DNA from: Campylobacter anatolicus
GTDB lineage: Bacteria; Campylobacterota; Campylobacteria; Campylobacterales; Campylobacteraceae
Assembly: GCF_018145655.1 (NCBI RefSeq)
Contig: NZ_JAGSSY010000002.1
Location: 248,001 to 312,000, forward strand
Direction: 5' to 3'
DNA: 64,000 nucleotides
In this document: one piece after another, positions 20,370-29,300 of the stretch
Numbering within the stretch: the first letter of the stretch is position 1
Layout of the letters: every line of letters begins with the position of its first letter
The notes under the pieces: generated by a model
What the model was told of the DNA's origin: nothing
The model's database searches: none
What the model saw: only the letters and a program-made list of their open reading frames with translations
Translations under genes and position numbers: made by a program

Positions 20370-21659
20370 ATGAGTAATCAAAAAAACGGTCTATTTTCGT
20401 GGTATTTTAAGAGTAATCTCTTGCTTAGGATATTATTTGGTCTGATTTTAGGAGCTATTTGTGGCATTATATTTCAAGATGCTTCTGGGGCGATTGCATT
20501 TTTAAAGCCATTTGGTGATATTTTTATTAGATTTTTGAAGATGATTATGATGCCAATCATTATATGCACACTCATAGTTGGTACGAGCTCTATTAGTCCA
20601 TCACATTTAGGTAAAGTTGGTGTAAAAGTCATTATATTTTATATGGTTACATCCCTTTTTGCTATCATTGTAGGACTTTTGATTGGTAATATTATGGCAC
20701 CAGGTCAGGGGCTGGAGCTTGCAAATATCGCTGGCATAGCAAAAGAGGCAAAATCTCCAACTTTGGTTGAAATTTTACTTGACATAATCCCTACAAATCC
20801 TTTCGGCTCTATTGCAAAAGGCGATGTTTTACCAACTATATGTTTTTGTATATTTTTTGGCGTTGCACTTGCCTTCGTTAAAGACAGTAAAGATGAGCGA
20901 ATAAAGCACGCAGGGGATGCAGTGTTTGTATTTTTTGAGGGTATGAGTGAGATAATGCTTAAAGTCGTAGGCTGGGTTATGCAATACGCTCCAATAGGAG
21001 TGTTTGCTCTTATATTTATCGTATTTTCTAAAAATGGTGCAGAGGCATTTGGTCCACTTGCGAGTGTAACTATAAGTGTTTATGTGGGATTGTTGATACA
21101 AATTTTATGCGTTTATTGTGTGATCTGTGCTATCTTTAGACTTAGTGCTATTAAATTTTTAAGTAAGGTTCGACCACCTATGATAACTGCTTTTGTCACA
21201 CGCTCATCTGGTGCGACCATACCTGTATCTATGGAAACTGCAGAACGAATGGGTGTTCCTAAGAGTATATTTGGTTTTACGATCCCAGTTGGTGCTACGA
21301 TAAATATGGATGGAACGACGATATATTTGGGTGTTTGTGCGATATTTATAGCAAACGTTGTTGGTGTTCCGCTTGATCTCTCGCAGCAATTCACTATTGT
21401 AATAACAGCTGTTTTAGCCAGTATTGGTACGGCTGGTGTGCCAGGTGCTGGGGCGATTATGTTGCTTATGGTACTTGAGTCGGTTGGATTAAAGGTTGAA
21501 GCAGGAAGTGTTGTTGCGATAGCTTATAGTATGATACTTGGTATTGATGCGATACTTGATATGGGTAGGACATCGATGAATGTCGTCGGTGATATGATTG
21601 GTGCCGTAGTGGTTGCAAAGAGTGAAAAAGAGCTTGATGAGAAGGTGTATAACTCATGA
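20370..21659 (+). CDS. Dicarboxylate/amino-acid:cation symporter (DAACS/SDF family)
   Basis: A 429-residue inner-membrane protein of the glutamate/aspartate/C4-dicarboxylate:Na+ symporter family. It has about eight helices plus the two re-entrant hairpins. The signatures are FVTRSSGATIPVSMETAERMGV (HP1, near 270), the unwound helix-7 motif INMDGTTIYLGV (near 309) and ASIGTAGVPGAGAIMLLMVLES (HP2, near 350). The C-terminal DAILDMGRTSMNVVGD supplies the Asp/Arg substrate region. AAAAGG precedes the ATG. Its stop overlaps the start of an Asp/Glu racemase gene, which favours an acidic amino acid as substrate; serine or dicarboxylates remain possible. Confidence 0.93.
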   Translation: MSNQKNGLFSWYFKSNLLLRILFGLILGAICGIIFQDASGAIAFLKPFGDIFIRFLKMIMMPIIICTLIVGTSSISPSHLGKVGVKVIIFYMVTSLFAIIVGLLIGNIMAPGQGLELANIAGIAKEAKSPTLVEILLDIIPTNPFGSIAKGDVLPTICFCIFFGVALAFVKDSKDERIKHAGDAVFVFFEGMSEIMLKVVGWVMQYAPIGVFALIFIVFSKNGAEAFGPLASVTISVYVGLLIQILCVYCVICAIFRLSAIKFLSKVRPPMITAFVTRSSGATIPVSMETAERMGVPKSIFGFTIPVGATINMDGTTIYLGVCAIFIANVVGVPLDLSQQFTIVITAVLASIGTAGVPGAGAIMLLMVLESVGLKVEAGSVVAIAYSMILGIDAILDMGRTSMNVVGDMIGAVVVAKSEKELDEKVYNS

Positions 21660-22348
21660 GACAATTAGGTATTATAGGTGGTATGGGACCATTAGCGACT
21701 GCCGATCTTTATAAAAAGATTATAGATTTAACTCCAGCTAGTTGTGATCAAGAGCATCTACATATTGTGATTGATAGCTATGCTCAGATCGAAGATAGGA
21801 CTAAGTATATAATGGGTGAAGGCGATGATCCGTTACCAAAGCTTGTAAAGAGTGCAAAGAGATTAAAGGCAGCAGGATGTGAGGCTATGCTTATGTCTTG
21901 CAATACCGCTCACTTTTTTGCTCCAGCTATCGAGCGTGAAGCTGGAGTTAAAATTTTACATATTGCAAGAGCGGCGGTAGATGCTATTAAAAAATACTAT
22001 CCAAATGCCAAAGATGTCGCAGTCATCGCAACGAGTGGCACAAAAAAGGCACGTGTTTATGATGCGATACTCGATGAATACGGCTTAAATAGTATTGCTT
22101 TTACGCAAGAGCAGCAGCAAAATTTGATGGATTGCATATATAAAGGCGTAAAAGCTGGTAAAACTGATGAGTATGTATCGCTTTTTAACCAGACACTTAG
22201 CAAGATCAAAGCTGATGTTTATATCGCAGCTTGTACGGAGATACCGATATTTTTACCATTTGTTGGAGCGGAGTATAAATTTATAGATGCTACGCTTGAG
22301 CTTGCTAAAGTCGGTGTTGAGTTTGGTTTGGATAGGAAGATATTTTAA
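21656..22348 (+). CDS. Aspartate/glutamate racemase family protein
   Basis: A 230-residue cytosolic protein of the cofactor-independent Asp/Glu/hydantoin racemase superfamily. The N-terminus has the family motif LGIIGGMGPLATADLYKKI. The two catalytic cysteines needed for two-base racemisation are both present, Cys82 in MSCNTAHFF and Cys193 in AACTEIPIF. It starts in an ATGA overlap with the upstream DAACS symporter and is followed by a strong terminator, so the pair is a two-gene unit. The likely role is interconversion of D- and L-aspartate (or glutamate), perhaps to use imported D-amino acids. It is distinct from MurI by motif and context. Confidence 0.9.
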   Translation: MRQLGIIGGMGPLATADLYKKIIDLTPASCDQEHLHIVIDSYAQIEDRTKYIMGEGDDPLPKLVKSAKRLKAAGCEAMLMSCNTAHFFAPAIEREAGVKILHIARAAVDAIKKYYPNAKDVAVIATSGTKKARVYDAILDEYGLNSIAFTQEQQQNLMDCIYKGVKAGKTDEYVSLFNQTLSKIKADVYIAACTEIPIFLPFVGAEYKFIDATLELAKVGVEFGLDRKIF

Positions 22349-22354
22349 TACTTT

Positions 22355-22393
22355 GATCGCTCAAGAGTTATTAAAATTTTGAGCGATCGTTTT
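22355..22393 (+). terminator. Terminator of the symporter-racemase unit
   Basis: GATCGCTCAA (22355-22364) and TTGAGCGATC (22379-22388) form a perfect 10-bp stem followed by GTTTT, seven bases after the racemase stop. Confidence 0.85.
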
Positions 22394-22398
22394 ATGAG

Positions 22399-22432
22399 AA
22401 AATAAAACTAGAATGCAACTAAGACATTCTAG
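22399..22432 (-). terminator. Terminator of dctA
   Basis: On the minus strand CTAGAATG (22432-22425) and CATTCTAG (22415-22408) form a perfect 8-bp stem followed by TTTTATTTT, seven bases after the dctA stop. It faces the plus-strand terminator of the convergent racemase gene. Confidence 0.85.
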
Positions 22433-22438
22433 TGAATT

Positions 22439-23755
22439 TTATGAGTGAAATTGAAACTCTTTTGGGTGATCTAGGGCATATCTAAATTTATCCATATCGA
22501 CCTTTTTATCCCATATTGAAACTATCATACAACCAACAGCATTACCGCAGAGATTACCAACTGCACGCATTTCTGACATAAATTTATCCACCCCAAGTAG
22601 CACAGCGACCGTGACTACTGGTATGCCAGTGCTAGGTAAAGCAGCAAGTGTTCCAGCTAGGACGATAAAGCCTGATCCTGTTACGCCAACGGCCCCTTTG
22701 CTTGTTATCATTAGCACTATTAGCACACTTATAAGGTGTTCGAATGTGAGCGGTATATTAAATGCCTGTGCTAAGAAAATGATACTTAGACTTAGATAAA
22801 TATTTGTACAGTCAAGGTTAAATGAATACCCAGTTGGTATGATAAGTCCAACTGCACCTCGGTTTATACCAGCAGCTTCGAGCTTTTGCATAAGCGGTGC
22901 TAGGGCTGTTTCGCTCGAGCTAGTTGCAAATACAACTAAGACTTCTTTTGATATAAATCGCATAAATTTAAAGATATTTACCTTTGCAAAGTAGCATATT
23001 GCTCCAAGCACAATAAATATAAAAAACATACTTGCTAATGCCATAACTACGAGTAGCTCTATCATACCAAGAAGTGACGATATGCCAAATTTGCCGATGA
23101 GATATGCCATAGCTGAAAATGCAGCAACTGGGCTAAATAACATAAGCCAAGTAAGCACTTTAAGCACATAGTGCTGGATAAATTCAAGCGGTTTTAGACA
23201 AATTTTTTTATGTTCTGGCTTTAAAAATGAAAGAGTAATGGCAACACAGATCGCCATAAATAACACCTGAAGTGTATTTGCATGTATAAATGGGCTTATA
23301 GGATCGCTTGGTATTGCACTTTTTAGTATACTCCACATCGAACCTATGTCACGATCTATATGTGTGTATTTCTCCATGCTTTTTGGATCTAACTGCGTGT
23401 AGTCTAGATTCATTCCATGTCCTGGACGTAAAGTCTCACCAAAGATAATACCGACTGCAAGTGCTAAAGTGCTAACAACTTCAAAATATATAAACGCTTT
23501 TAGTCCGATACTACCAAGCTCTTTTAAGCTCTCAAGCCCAACGATACCTGAAACTATTGTTAGAAATATAATAGGACCTATGAGAATTTTTAAAGCTTTG
23601 ATGAAATAATCTATGCCAGGCTTACTTGCTATGCCAAGTTCTGGTGATAATATACCGACTAAAACACCTCCAGCGATACCCAAAACTACCCAAAAAGCTA
23701 AATTTGTAACTATTTTTAGTAGAGTATTTTTTTGTATTTGCTTTTTTGTATTCAT
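22439..23755 (-). CDS. dctA: C4-dicarboxylate:cation symporter DctA
   Basis: A 438-residue DAACS-family inner-membrane carrier. It shows the DctA-like HP1 motif VFATSSSETALAPLMQKLEAAGI, given here as ATSSSETAL and PLMQKLEA, followed by GLIIPTGYSFNLDCTNIYLS (helix 7, near residue 308) and the HP2 region TSKGAVGVTGSGFIVL. The SSSET and GYSFNLD forms distinguish DctA from the Glu/Asp carriers and from the other DAACS gene in this window. It probably imports succinate, fumarate, malate or aspartate, feeding respiration and the oxaloacetate operon. It is transcribed alone on the minus strand, convergent with the racemase gene. Confidence 0.92.
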   Translation of the reverse strand: MNTKKQIQKNTLLKIVTNLAFWVVLGIAGGVLVGILSPELGIASKPGIDYFIKALKILIGPIIFLTIVSGIVGLESLKELGSIGLKAFIYFEVVSTLALAVGIIFGETLRPGHGMNLDYTQLDPKSMEKYTHIDRDIGSMWSILKSAIPSDPISPFIHANTLQVLFMAICVAITLSFLKPEHKKICLKPLEFIQHYVLKVLTWLMLFSPVAAFSAMAYLIGKFGISSLLGMIELLVVMALASMFFIFIVLGAICYFAKVNIFKFMRFISKEVLVVFATSSSETALAPLMQKLEAAGINRGAVGLIIPTGYSFNLDCTNIYLSLSIIFLAQAFNIPLTFEHLISVLIVLMITSKGAVGVTGSGFIVLAGTLAALPSTGIPVVTVAVLLGVDKFMSEMRAVGNLCGNAVGCMIVSIWDKKVDMDKFRYALDHPKEFQFHS

Positions 23756-23767
23756 TAAATTTTTACC

Positions 23768-24262
23768 TTATAAGCTCTCTTTTACCTCGGCAGATACGAT
23801 CTTATCTCCCTGACGAATAGCATCTAACACTTTCAAGCTCTCATCATCAACACACTTGCCAAATACAGTATGTATTCCATCAAGGTGTGGCTGTGGACTA
23901 TGGCATACAAAAAATTGCGATCCACCAGTGTCGCGTCCAGCATGTGCCATAGAGAGGCTTCCGCGTTCGTGGCGGACATTTTGATTATCGCATTCGCATT
24001 TAATCCTCCAGCCCGGACCACCTGTGCCAGTGCCGTAAGGACAACCGCCTTGTATTACAAAATTTGGTATAACGCGGTGGAAGTTTAAGCCGTTATAAAA
24101 GCCTGTTTTTATAAGATGAACGAAATTTGCCACTGCTTGTGGAGCTTCTTCGGCAAAAAGCTCAAGTGTCATATCACCTTTGTCTGTGCGAAATACAGCA
24201 AATTTATCTTTTTTAAGCTCATCTATATTTATCTCGTAAATTTTTAACTCTTCATTTCTCAT
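23768..24262 (-). CDS. Cyclophilin-type peptidyl-prolyl cis-trans isomerase
   Basis: A 164-residue cytosolic cyclophilin without a signal peptide. It catalyses proline isomerisation during protein folding. The conserved core is visible: the fold segment [22 protein letters not shown] holds the active-site FHR and Q residues (near 55-72), followed by [21 protein letters not shown] (near 113-132) and HTVFGKC. It lies 20 bases downstream of yebC on the same strand and is probably co-transcribed with it, the same pairing I recall for C. jejuni. AAAGGAAA precedes the ATG. Confidence 0.95.
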   Translation of the reverse strand: MRNEELKIYEINIDELKKDKFAVFRTDKGDMTLELFAEEAPQAVANFVHLIKTGFYNGLNFHRVIPNFVIQGGCPYGTGTGGPGWRIKCECDNQNVRHERGSLSMAHAGRDTGGSQFFVCHSPQPHLDGIHTVFGKCVDDESLKVLDAIRQGDKIVSAEVKESL

Positions 24263-24282
24263 ACTTTTCCTTTAAATTTAGA

Positions 24283-24990
24283 TTATTCGATATTTGTATA
24301 TACAGCTTGGACGTCATCGTCATCTTCAAGCTTATCTAAAAGTCGCTCGATCTCAGTCATCTGCTCTTCATCTAAGCTGATCGTTGCATTTGGGATATAT
24401 TGAAGCGTTCCTTTTTTTACCTCAAGCCCTAGCTTTTCTATGCCTTCATGAAGTGTGCCAAAGCTAGTGTAATCGCCGTAAATATAGAGAGTGTCATCTT
24501 GTATTTCAAGCTCTGTTAGTCCAAAATCTATAAGCTCAAGCTCAATCTCCTCTAGATCACGATCTGGTTTATCTAGTTCAAACACGCTCTTACGTGAAAA
24601 CATAAAGCTTAAGCTTCCACTTGGCAACACCTCTCCACCATTTTTGCTAAATATAGCCTTGACATTTGCCACCGTGCGAGTTGGATTATCAGTCGCACAT
24701 TCAGCGATGATCTGAACTCCAAAAGCTGCTTTACCGTCGTAAAATATCGTCTTTATATCCGCACTATCTTTTCCATTTGCACGTTTTATTGCAGCGTCGA
24801 TGTTGTCTTTTGGCATATTTTCAGCTTTGGCTGCGGCGATCGCTGCACGTAATTTTGGATTCATATCAGGTTCAGTTCCACCCTCTTTAGCTGCGACTGT
24901 TATTGCTTTTGAGAGCTTTGGAAACACCTTACTCATCTTATCCCAGCGTGCTTCTTTTGCTGCACGCCTATACTCAAATGCTCGTCCCAT
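24283..24990 (-). CDS. YebC/PmpR-family transcriptional regulatory protein
   Basis: A 235-residue YebC-family cytosolic protein. The N-terminal signature [30 protein letters not shown] (seen as [20 protein letters not shown]) is followed by [23 protein letters not shown] and the C-terminal alpha/beta domains with [18 protein letters not shown]. The family includes DNA-binding regulators and, more recently described, factors that relieve ribosome stalling; the exact role here is unknown. AAGGAAA lies upstream of the ATG. It is the first gene of a two-gene minus-strand unit with cyclophilin, divergent from the GNAT gene. Confidence 0.95.
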   Translation of the reverse strand: MGRAFEYRRAAKEARWDKMSKVFPKLSKAITVAAKEGGTEPDMNPKLRAAIAAAKAENMPKDNIDAAIKRANGKDSADIKTIFYDGKAAFGVQIIAECATDNPTRTVANVKAIFSKNGGEVLPSGSLSFMFSRKSVFELDKPDRDLEEIELELIDFGLTELEIQDDTLYIYGDYTSFGTLHEGIEKLGLEVKKGTLQYIPNATISLDEEQMTEIERLLDKLEDDDDVQAVYTNIE

Positions 24991-25121
24991 AGGTTTCCTT
25001 AAAAAAATTTTTGAAAGATTATATCTAAACTTTTTTTATTTTGTTTTTAAATAAATGTTTAAATTTATTCAGACTTTCTCATTTTTAGCAAATATTTGGT
25101 AAAAATTTACATTTTTAGTCT

Positions 25122-25127
25122 TATAAT
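25122..25127 (+). promoter_or_regulatory. -10 box directly upstream of the GNAT start codon
   Basis: TATAAT at 25122-25127 is preceded by T-rich sequence typical of Campylobacter sigma-70 promoters. A start site about seven bases downstream would fall at or beside the ATG at 25135, predicting a nearly leaderless mRNA. Confidence 0.55.
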
Positions 25128-25134
25128 GCAAGCT

Positions 25135-25689
25135 ATGATAAAAAGAGCAGATAAAAAAGATGCAGCTCGTTGTATTGAGCTATTAAATTTGGCTATGGAT
25201 GAGATCGCTTTTAAGCTTAGTGGTACTGATAAACGCGATGAGAGTGATGAAATTTTACGTTCATTTTTTGTTAGTGAGATTAATCGACTAAGCTACAATA
25301 ATATTTACGTTTATAAATTTGATGGTAAAATAGTCGGTGTGATGTGTGTTTATGATGGTGCTAAAATAGAAATTTTAGATGAGCCTATACTATCACATCT
25401 AAATTCGATCGGCATTTGTGATGAATTAGATAGCGAGTGCTTTGATGATGAATTTTACATCGATAGTATTGCGGTCGATGAGAGTTATAGAGGACGTGGG
25501 ATCGCCAAAGAGCTGATCGCATACGCGTCTGTTTTGGCAAAGCAAAAAGGTATAAAAAAAGTATCACTCATCGTAGATATAGACAAACCAAAGGCAAAAA
25601 GGCTTTATGAAAGTTTGGGATTTAGTAAAGACACGGAGATGATTGTCTGCAAACATCGATATGAACATATGATAAAGGAAATTTTATGA
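25135..25689 (+). CDS. GNAT-family N-acetyltransferase
   Basis: A 184-residue cytosolic protein with the GCN5-related acetyltransferase fold. The acetyl-CoA site is clear: FYIDSIAVDESYRGRGIAKELI (near residue 115-136) has the R-G-x-G-x-A/G signature, and the C-terminal motif AKRLYESLGFSKD is typical of the B region. The acceptor substrate cannot be inferred. I choose ATG 25135 (MIKRADKKDAARC) because the preceding ATG at 25126 overlaps a -10 box. Its stop overlaps the next ATG, so it heads the unit with the HMA protein, copA and the TorD-like gene. Confidence 0.88.
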   Translation: MIKRADKKDAARCIELLNLAMDEIAFKLSGTDKRDESDEILRSFFVSEINRLSYNNIYVYKFDGKIVGVMCVYDGAKIEILDEPILSHLNSIGICDELDSECFDDEFYIDSIAVDESYRGRGIAKELIAYASVLAKQKGIKKVSLIVDIDKPKAKRLYESLGFSKDTEMIVCKHRYEHMIKEIL

Positions 25690-25889
25690 AAACTTACAAA
25701 GTTGCAAATATCCATTGTGAGAATTGTGCAAAAACGATAAAGAATGCACTTGAGAGTGATTTTGGTGAAATTTTTGTCGATCTTAGTGTTGAGCCACGTT
25801 TAGTAAGTGTGGATCTAAAAGATGGTGATGAGCAAAAATTTAAAGATGAGCTAAGCGATCTAGGCTTTGAAGTATTGCAAGAGATATAA
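25686..25889 (+). CDS. Heavy-metal-associated (HMA) domain protein, CopZ-like
   Basis: A 67-residue single HMA domain with beta-alpha-beta layout. The metal-binding loop is IHCENCAKTI (Cys14 and Cys17), keeping CxxC but replacing the usual Met with Ile-His. It probably carries Cu(I) in the cytosol to the CopA ATPase whose gene starts at its stop codon. GGAAATTTT precedes the ATG, which overlaps the GNAT stop by four bases. The context is as strong as the motif. It could alternatively be viewed as a detached second HMA domain of CopA. Confidence 0.9.
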   Translation: MKTYKVANIHCENCAKTIKNALESDFGEIFVDLSVEPRLVSVDLKDGDEQKFKDELSDLGFEVLQEI

Positions 25890-28066
25890 TGTCTAAAAAT
25901 TTAAAGCTAAATATTACCGGAATGACCTGCATTAATTGCTCAAATGCGATCGAAAAAGTTGCTAAAAAGCTCGATGGTGTCATTGAGGCAAAAGTCAGCT
26001 TTGCAAACTCGATAGGTGAGTTTATTTTGCGTGATGATAGCATTAGAGAAACGTTAGAAGCAAAGATAAAAAAGCTAGGCTACGATGTCGCAACAAATAT
26101 CGATGATTTTGAACAAAAACGTGCAAAACATATAAAAAATTTACGTAATAAATTTATATTTTCCCTTATCGTGAGTGTTGTGATAATGACACTTGAGATG
26201 AGTGGCGAGCAAAGCTCTTTTAAAAATTTCTTGATGTTAGCCCTTGTGCTTTTGGTTATTGTGTATGCTGGACGCGACTTTTTTACTCACGCTTTTGAAG
26301 CGGTTAAAAATCGCAACTACGATATGAACGTGCTTGTTGCACTTGGCACTGGCTCGGCATTTGCCTACTCACTTTTTGTATGTTTGGCTTCGTCCACATT
26401 GCCTGACGCACTTAGATATATGTATGTTTCTGGCTCTGCAATGATAATCACCTTTGTGCTTTTGGGTAAATTTTTAGAAGAGCGTTCAAAGGCTAAAGCC
26501 GGGGATTATCTAAAAGCACTACTTCAGATTGCACCCAAAACTGCACTTGTTGTCAAACCAGATGGACAAAATATAGCTGTCGATGTGAATGAGCTAAATG
26601 TAGGTGATATAGTTGTCGTAAAAAATGGCTATAATGTCCCTTGCGATGGAGTAATCATTCAAGGCGGTGCAGAGGTTGATACTTCAGCTTTGACAGGGGA
26701 GAGTTTACCTATATATAAAAAAGTAGGAGATAGTGTATTTGCAGGGACTTTAAATACAAATGGTTATATAAGTATAAAAGTCACTAAGCGATCAAATCAG
26801 ACTTTACTTTCTCAAATTTTAAGCTTACTGAGTGATGCAAGCACGAAAAAGATGAATATCAGTCGCTTTGCTGATCGTGTGGCAAATATCTTTGTTCCAA
26901 GCGTGATAGCTATCGCGATAGTGGCGTTTATCGCATGGATAGTGCTTAGCGGAAATGTTGCTTACGCTGTATCAAGTGCAATCTGTGTACTTATTATATC
27001 TTGTCCTTGTGCCTTGGGCTTAGCTACACCGATCGCTATAATATCGGCTTTAGCACGTGGTGCAAAGGATGGCATACTTATAAAAAATCCTGAAGTTATC
27101 GAGATAATGAAGGATATTAAATTTGTTGTATTTGATAAGACTGGCACTCTAAGCAAGGGAAAAATTAGTGTAAATGGCTCAAATTTGGGTCACTATCATC
27201 TTTGTTTAGTTGCGTCCGTGGAGGCTTTAAGTGAACATCATATATCAAAAGCGATCGTTGCTTACGCCGAGCAAAATTGCATAAAACCTCTCAAACTCGC
27301 TGGTAAATTTGAAAATATAGTAGGTTTTGGCATAACGTATAAAGATGAAAATAATTTCATAATAATAGGCAATGAAAAGCTTTTAAACGATAACAATATC
27401 TATCTAAATAATACACAAAAAGCTGATGAAAATGAGATATTTCAAAGTGGTAGTGGTATAGTGCTTTGTGCTATAAATGGCGAATTTGTGGGCTTTGTGT
27501 CATTAAGTGATGAGCTAAAAGCAGATGCAAAATATAGCATAGATCGATTAAAATCACTTGGTGTAAAAAGTATCATCTTATCGGGCGATAGCGAAAATGT
27601 TGTCAGTAAAGTTGCTTCTGAGCTTGGTGTGGACGAGTTTTACGCACATATGTTACCAACTGATAAATTTGATAAAATAGCCGAGCTTTCGCAGCAAGGA
27701 AAAGTGATGTTTGTGGGAGATGGTATAAATGATTCGCCATCTTTAAAACGTGCTGATGTTGGCATAGCAATGAACTCTGGTTCAGATATCGCAAAGACAG
27801 CAGGAGATATCGTACTTATAAAAAATAATGTAAGCGGGGTTTTAAACACTCTAAGCCTTGGCGTAAATACGATAAAAACGATAAAGCAGAATTTATTCTG
27901 GGCTTTTGTGTATAATGCTCTTTGTATACCAGTGGCAGCAGGGGCACTTTATCCACTATTTGGAGTGTTGCTAAGTCCGGTATATGGGGCGTTAGCGATG
28001 TGTTTTAGCTCAGTTACTGTTGTACTAAACTCGCTTCGTCTTAGATTTTTAAATTTAAAGGGATAA
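25889..28066 (+). CDS. copA: Copper-exporting P1B-type ATPase
   Basis: CopA pumps Cu(I) across the inner membrane at the cost of ATP. The 725-residue protein has one N-terminal HMA domain (GMTCINC, Cys14/Cys17), then the P1B helices, the actuator motif TGES (269-272), the membrane metal site CPC (372-374), and the phosphorylation motif DKTGT (Asp416). The hinge motif GDGINDSPSL is near residue 611, and helix-8 residues follow. The nucleotide-domain motif reads SEHHISKA instead of the common SEHPLA; its key His is kept. It overlaps the stop of the HMA gene by one base. Confidence 0.95.
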   Translation: MSKNLKLNITGMTCINCSNAIEKVAKKLDGVIEAKVSFANSIGEFILRDDSIRETLEAKIKKLGYDVATNIDDFEQKRAKHIKNLRNKFIFSLIVSVVIMTLEMSGEQSSFKNFLMLALVLLVIVYAGRDFFTHAFEAVKNRNYDMNVLVALGTGSAFAYSLFVCLASSTLPDALRYMYVSGSAMIITFVLLGKFLEERSKAKAGDYLKALLQIAPKTALVVKPDGQNIAVDVNELNVGDIVVVKNGYNVPCDGVIIQGGAEVDTSALTGESLPIYKKVGDSVFAGTLNTNGYISIKVTKRSNQTLLSQILSLLSDASTKKMNISRFADRVANIFVPSVIAIAIVAFIAWIVLSGNVAYAVSSAICVLIISCPCALGLATPIAIISALARGAKDGILIKNPEVIEIMKDIKFVVFDKTGTLSKGKISVNGSNLGHYHLCLVASVEALSEHHISKAIVAYAEQNCIKPLKLAGKFENIVGFGITYKDENNFIIIGNEKLLNDNNIYLNNTQKADENEIFQSGSGIVLCAINGEFVGFVSLSDELKADAKYSIDRLKSLGVKSIILSGDSENVVSKVASELGVDEFYAHMLPTDKFDKIAELSQQGKVMFVGDGINDSPSLKRADVGIAMNSGSDIAKTAGDIVLIKNNVSGVLNTLSLGVNTIKTIKQNLFWAFVYNALCIPVAAGALYPLFGVLLSPVYGALAMCFSSVTVVLNSLRLRFLNLKG

Positions 28067-28068
28067 AA

Positions 28069-28608
28069 TTGAGAGTTGGAGAGGTTTATGGTGTTGTTGC
28101 ACTCGCACTTGCAGGGAATTTTCATAAAATTTTAGGTGTAAAAGAGTTTATGAATATTAAAAAATCAGGTGGCTGGATAGTGCATAACAAAAGCGAAGCA
28201 AATGTGCGTGGGAGTGAGATTTACGCCGAGTTTTTAAAGGATGAAAGTAGTGCAGCACTTTGTGATGACTTTGTTGTTTTAAAGCCTAAATTTAGTGCTA
28301 GTTTTTACTATCCTAGTGCAAAAGATGATTTGGAGAAATTTTATAAAAGTATTAAATTTACGCCAAAAATAGGCGAAACGGATAGTCTATCAAATCAGCT
28401 ATTGCTAATCGCTACCATATTAAAGCAAGATGCAAATGCAAACTCGCAACGCCTATTATCAGGCTTTAGCGTTAGTTTCTTCTTACCATATGCAACACAG
28501 GTCGCTACTGAGCTACAAAACAGGGCTATGAGTAAATTTTATCAAGCTATGGGATATTTTTTGGCTGATTTTTGCAACGCTTTAAGGACTATGATAGGGG
28601 ATAAGTAG
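28069..28608 (+). CDS. TorD/DmsD-like chaperone (tentative)
   Basis: A 179-residue, mostly helical cytosolic protein starting at TTG two bases after the copA stop, with an AAAGGGA ribosome site inside the copA end. The C-terminal part FLPYATQVATELQNRAMSKFYQAMGYFLADFC resembles, in pattern, the TorD-family segment in which a Leu-Pro-x pair precedes helices around a conserved FY. TorD proteins protect molybdoenzymes before Tat export. No molybdoenzyme gene is in this window, and the copper-gene context is unexpected. The call rests on remembered pattern only; it could be an unrelated helical protein. Confidence 0.5.
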   Translation: MRVGEVYGVVALALAGNFHKILGVKEFMNIKKSGGWIVHNKSEANVRGSEIYAEFLKDESSAALCDDFVVLKPKFSASFYYPSAKDDLEKFYKSIKFTPKIGETDSLSNQLLLIATILKQDANANSQRLLSGFSVSFFLPYATQVATELQNRAMSKFYQAMGYFLADFCNALRTMIGDK

Positions 28609-29300
28609 CATTTTATCAGTCATATGCTATTTGTATTTTGTGTATAAAATGTCAGTTTGTAAAGTTGTTTACTATATTTAGGTATAAAAATATCTGCTTA
28701 AGCTATAGTAATTTAGCTCTTTTATAGTTAAGAGTTATATGCTACTTCTGTCATATCTTCTTGTCAAGTTTGTAAATTTTATCTTATTTGTGGCTTAGTT
28801 GGAAGCATTGACTCTTATGATTTTGTGGATTTTAGTGCTTTTATGGCATTAGACATATTTTAAACTATGCTTTTACTGCTGCCTCGTGCAATCAATAAAT
28901 TTGTCTCATGGTTGCATGGCAAATATGTAGTGATATCAGTATAAAATAGTAGTGTAGCATTTTTAAAGTTGATATCTTTATAGATATGTGTGAAAAATTA
29001 AGAATTTTGTACTGTATTTGCTCTATCGCAGTTTAGTTAAATATCTAACATACGCCCTACTTATAAGCTCTATCGCAGACTTTAAATTTAGTTACCTTAC
29101 CCATATATGTTATTATAGCGACTATCTTGTATCTATTGCTATTTTTTATAAATATAACTATGGTGGATAGCAACTACTTTATCTCTCATATGATAGAACA
29201 ATCTTGTAAAGTCTTGTTTAATTTTACAAAATTTGACTATTTTTATAAAAAAATTAAAAATTTTGATAAAATGATAAAAATAAATTTAAAAGGCATAATT
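28609..29300 (+). other. Gap before argH with degenerate sequence
   Basis: About 690 bases between the TorD-like gene and the preferred argH start. No plausible gene is seen on either strand up to 29126. Fragments such as 28740-28850 (CQVCKFYLICGLVGSIDSYDFVDFSAFMALDIF split over a frame, key part GLVGSIDSYDFVDFSAF) look coding-like but are surrounded by stops, so gene decay is possible. From 29127 the argH frame is open, but the extension is AT-rich and unlike ArgH; it probably holds the argH promoter and leader. Confidence 0.4.

Noticed and set aside
29127-29300. N-terminal extension of argH by 58 residues
   Set aside because: The extension is AT-rich and unlike ArgH, while ATG 29301 gives the usual N-terminus and length.
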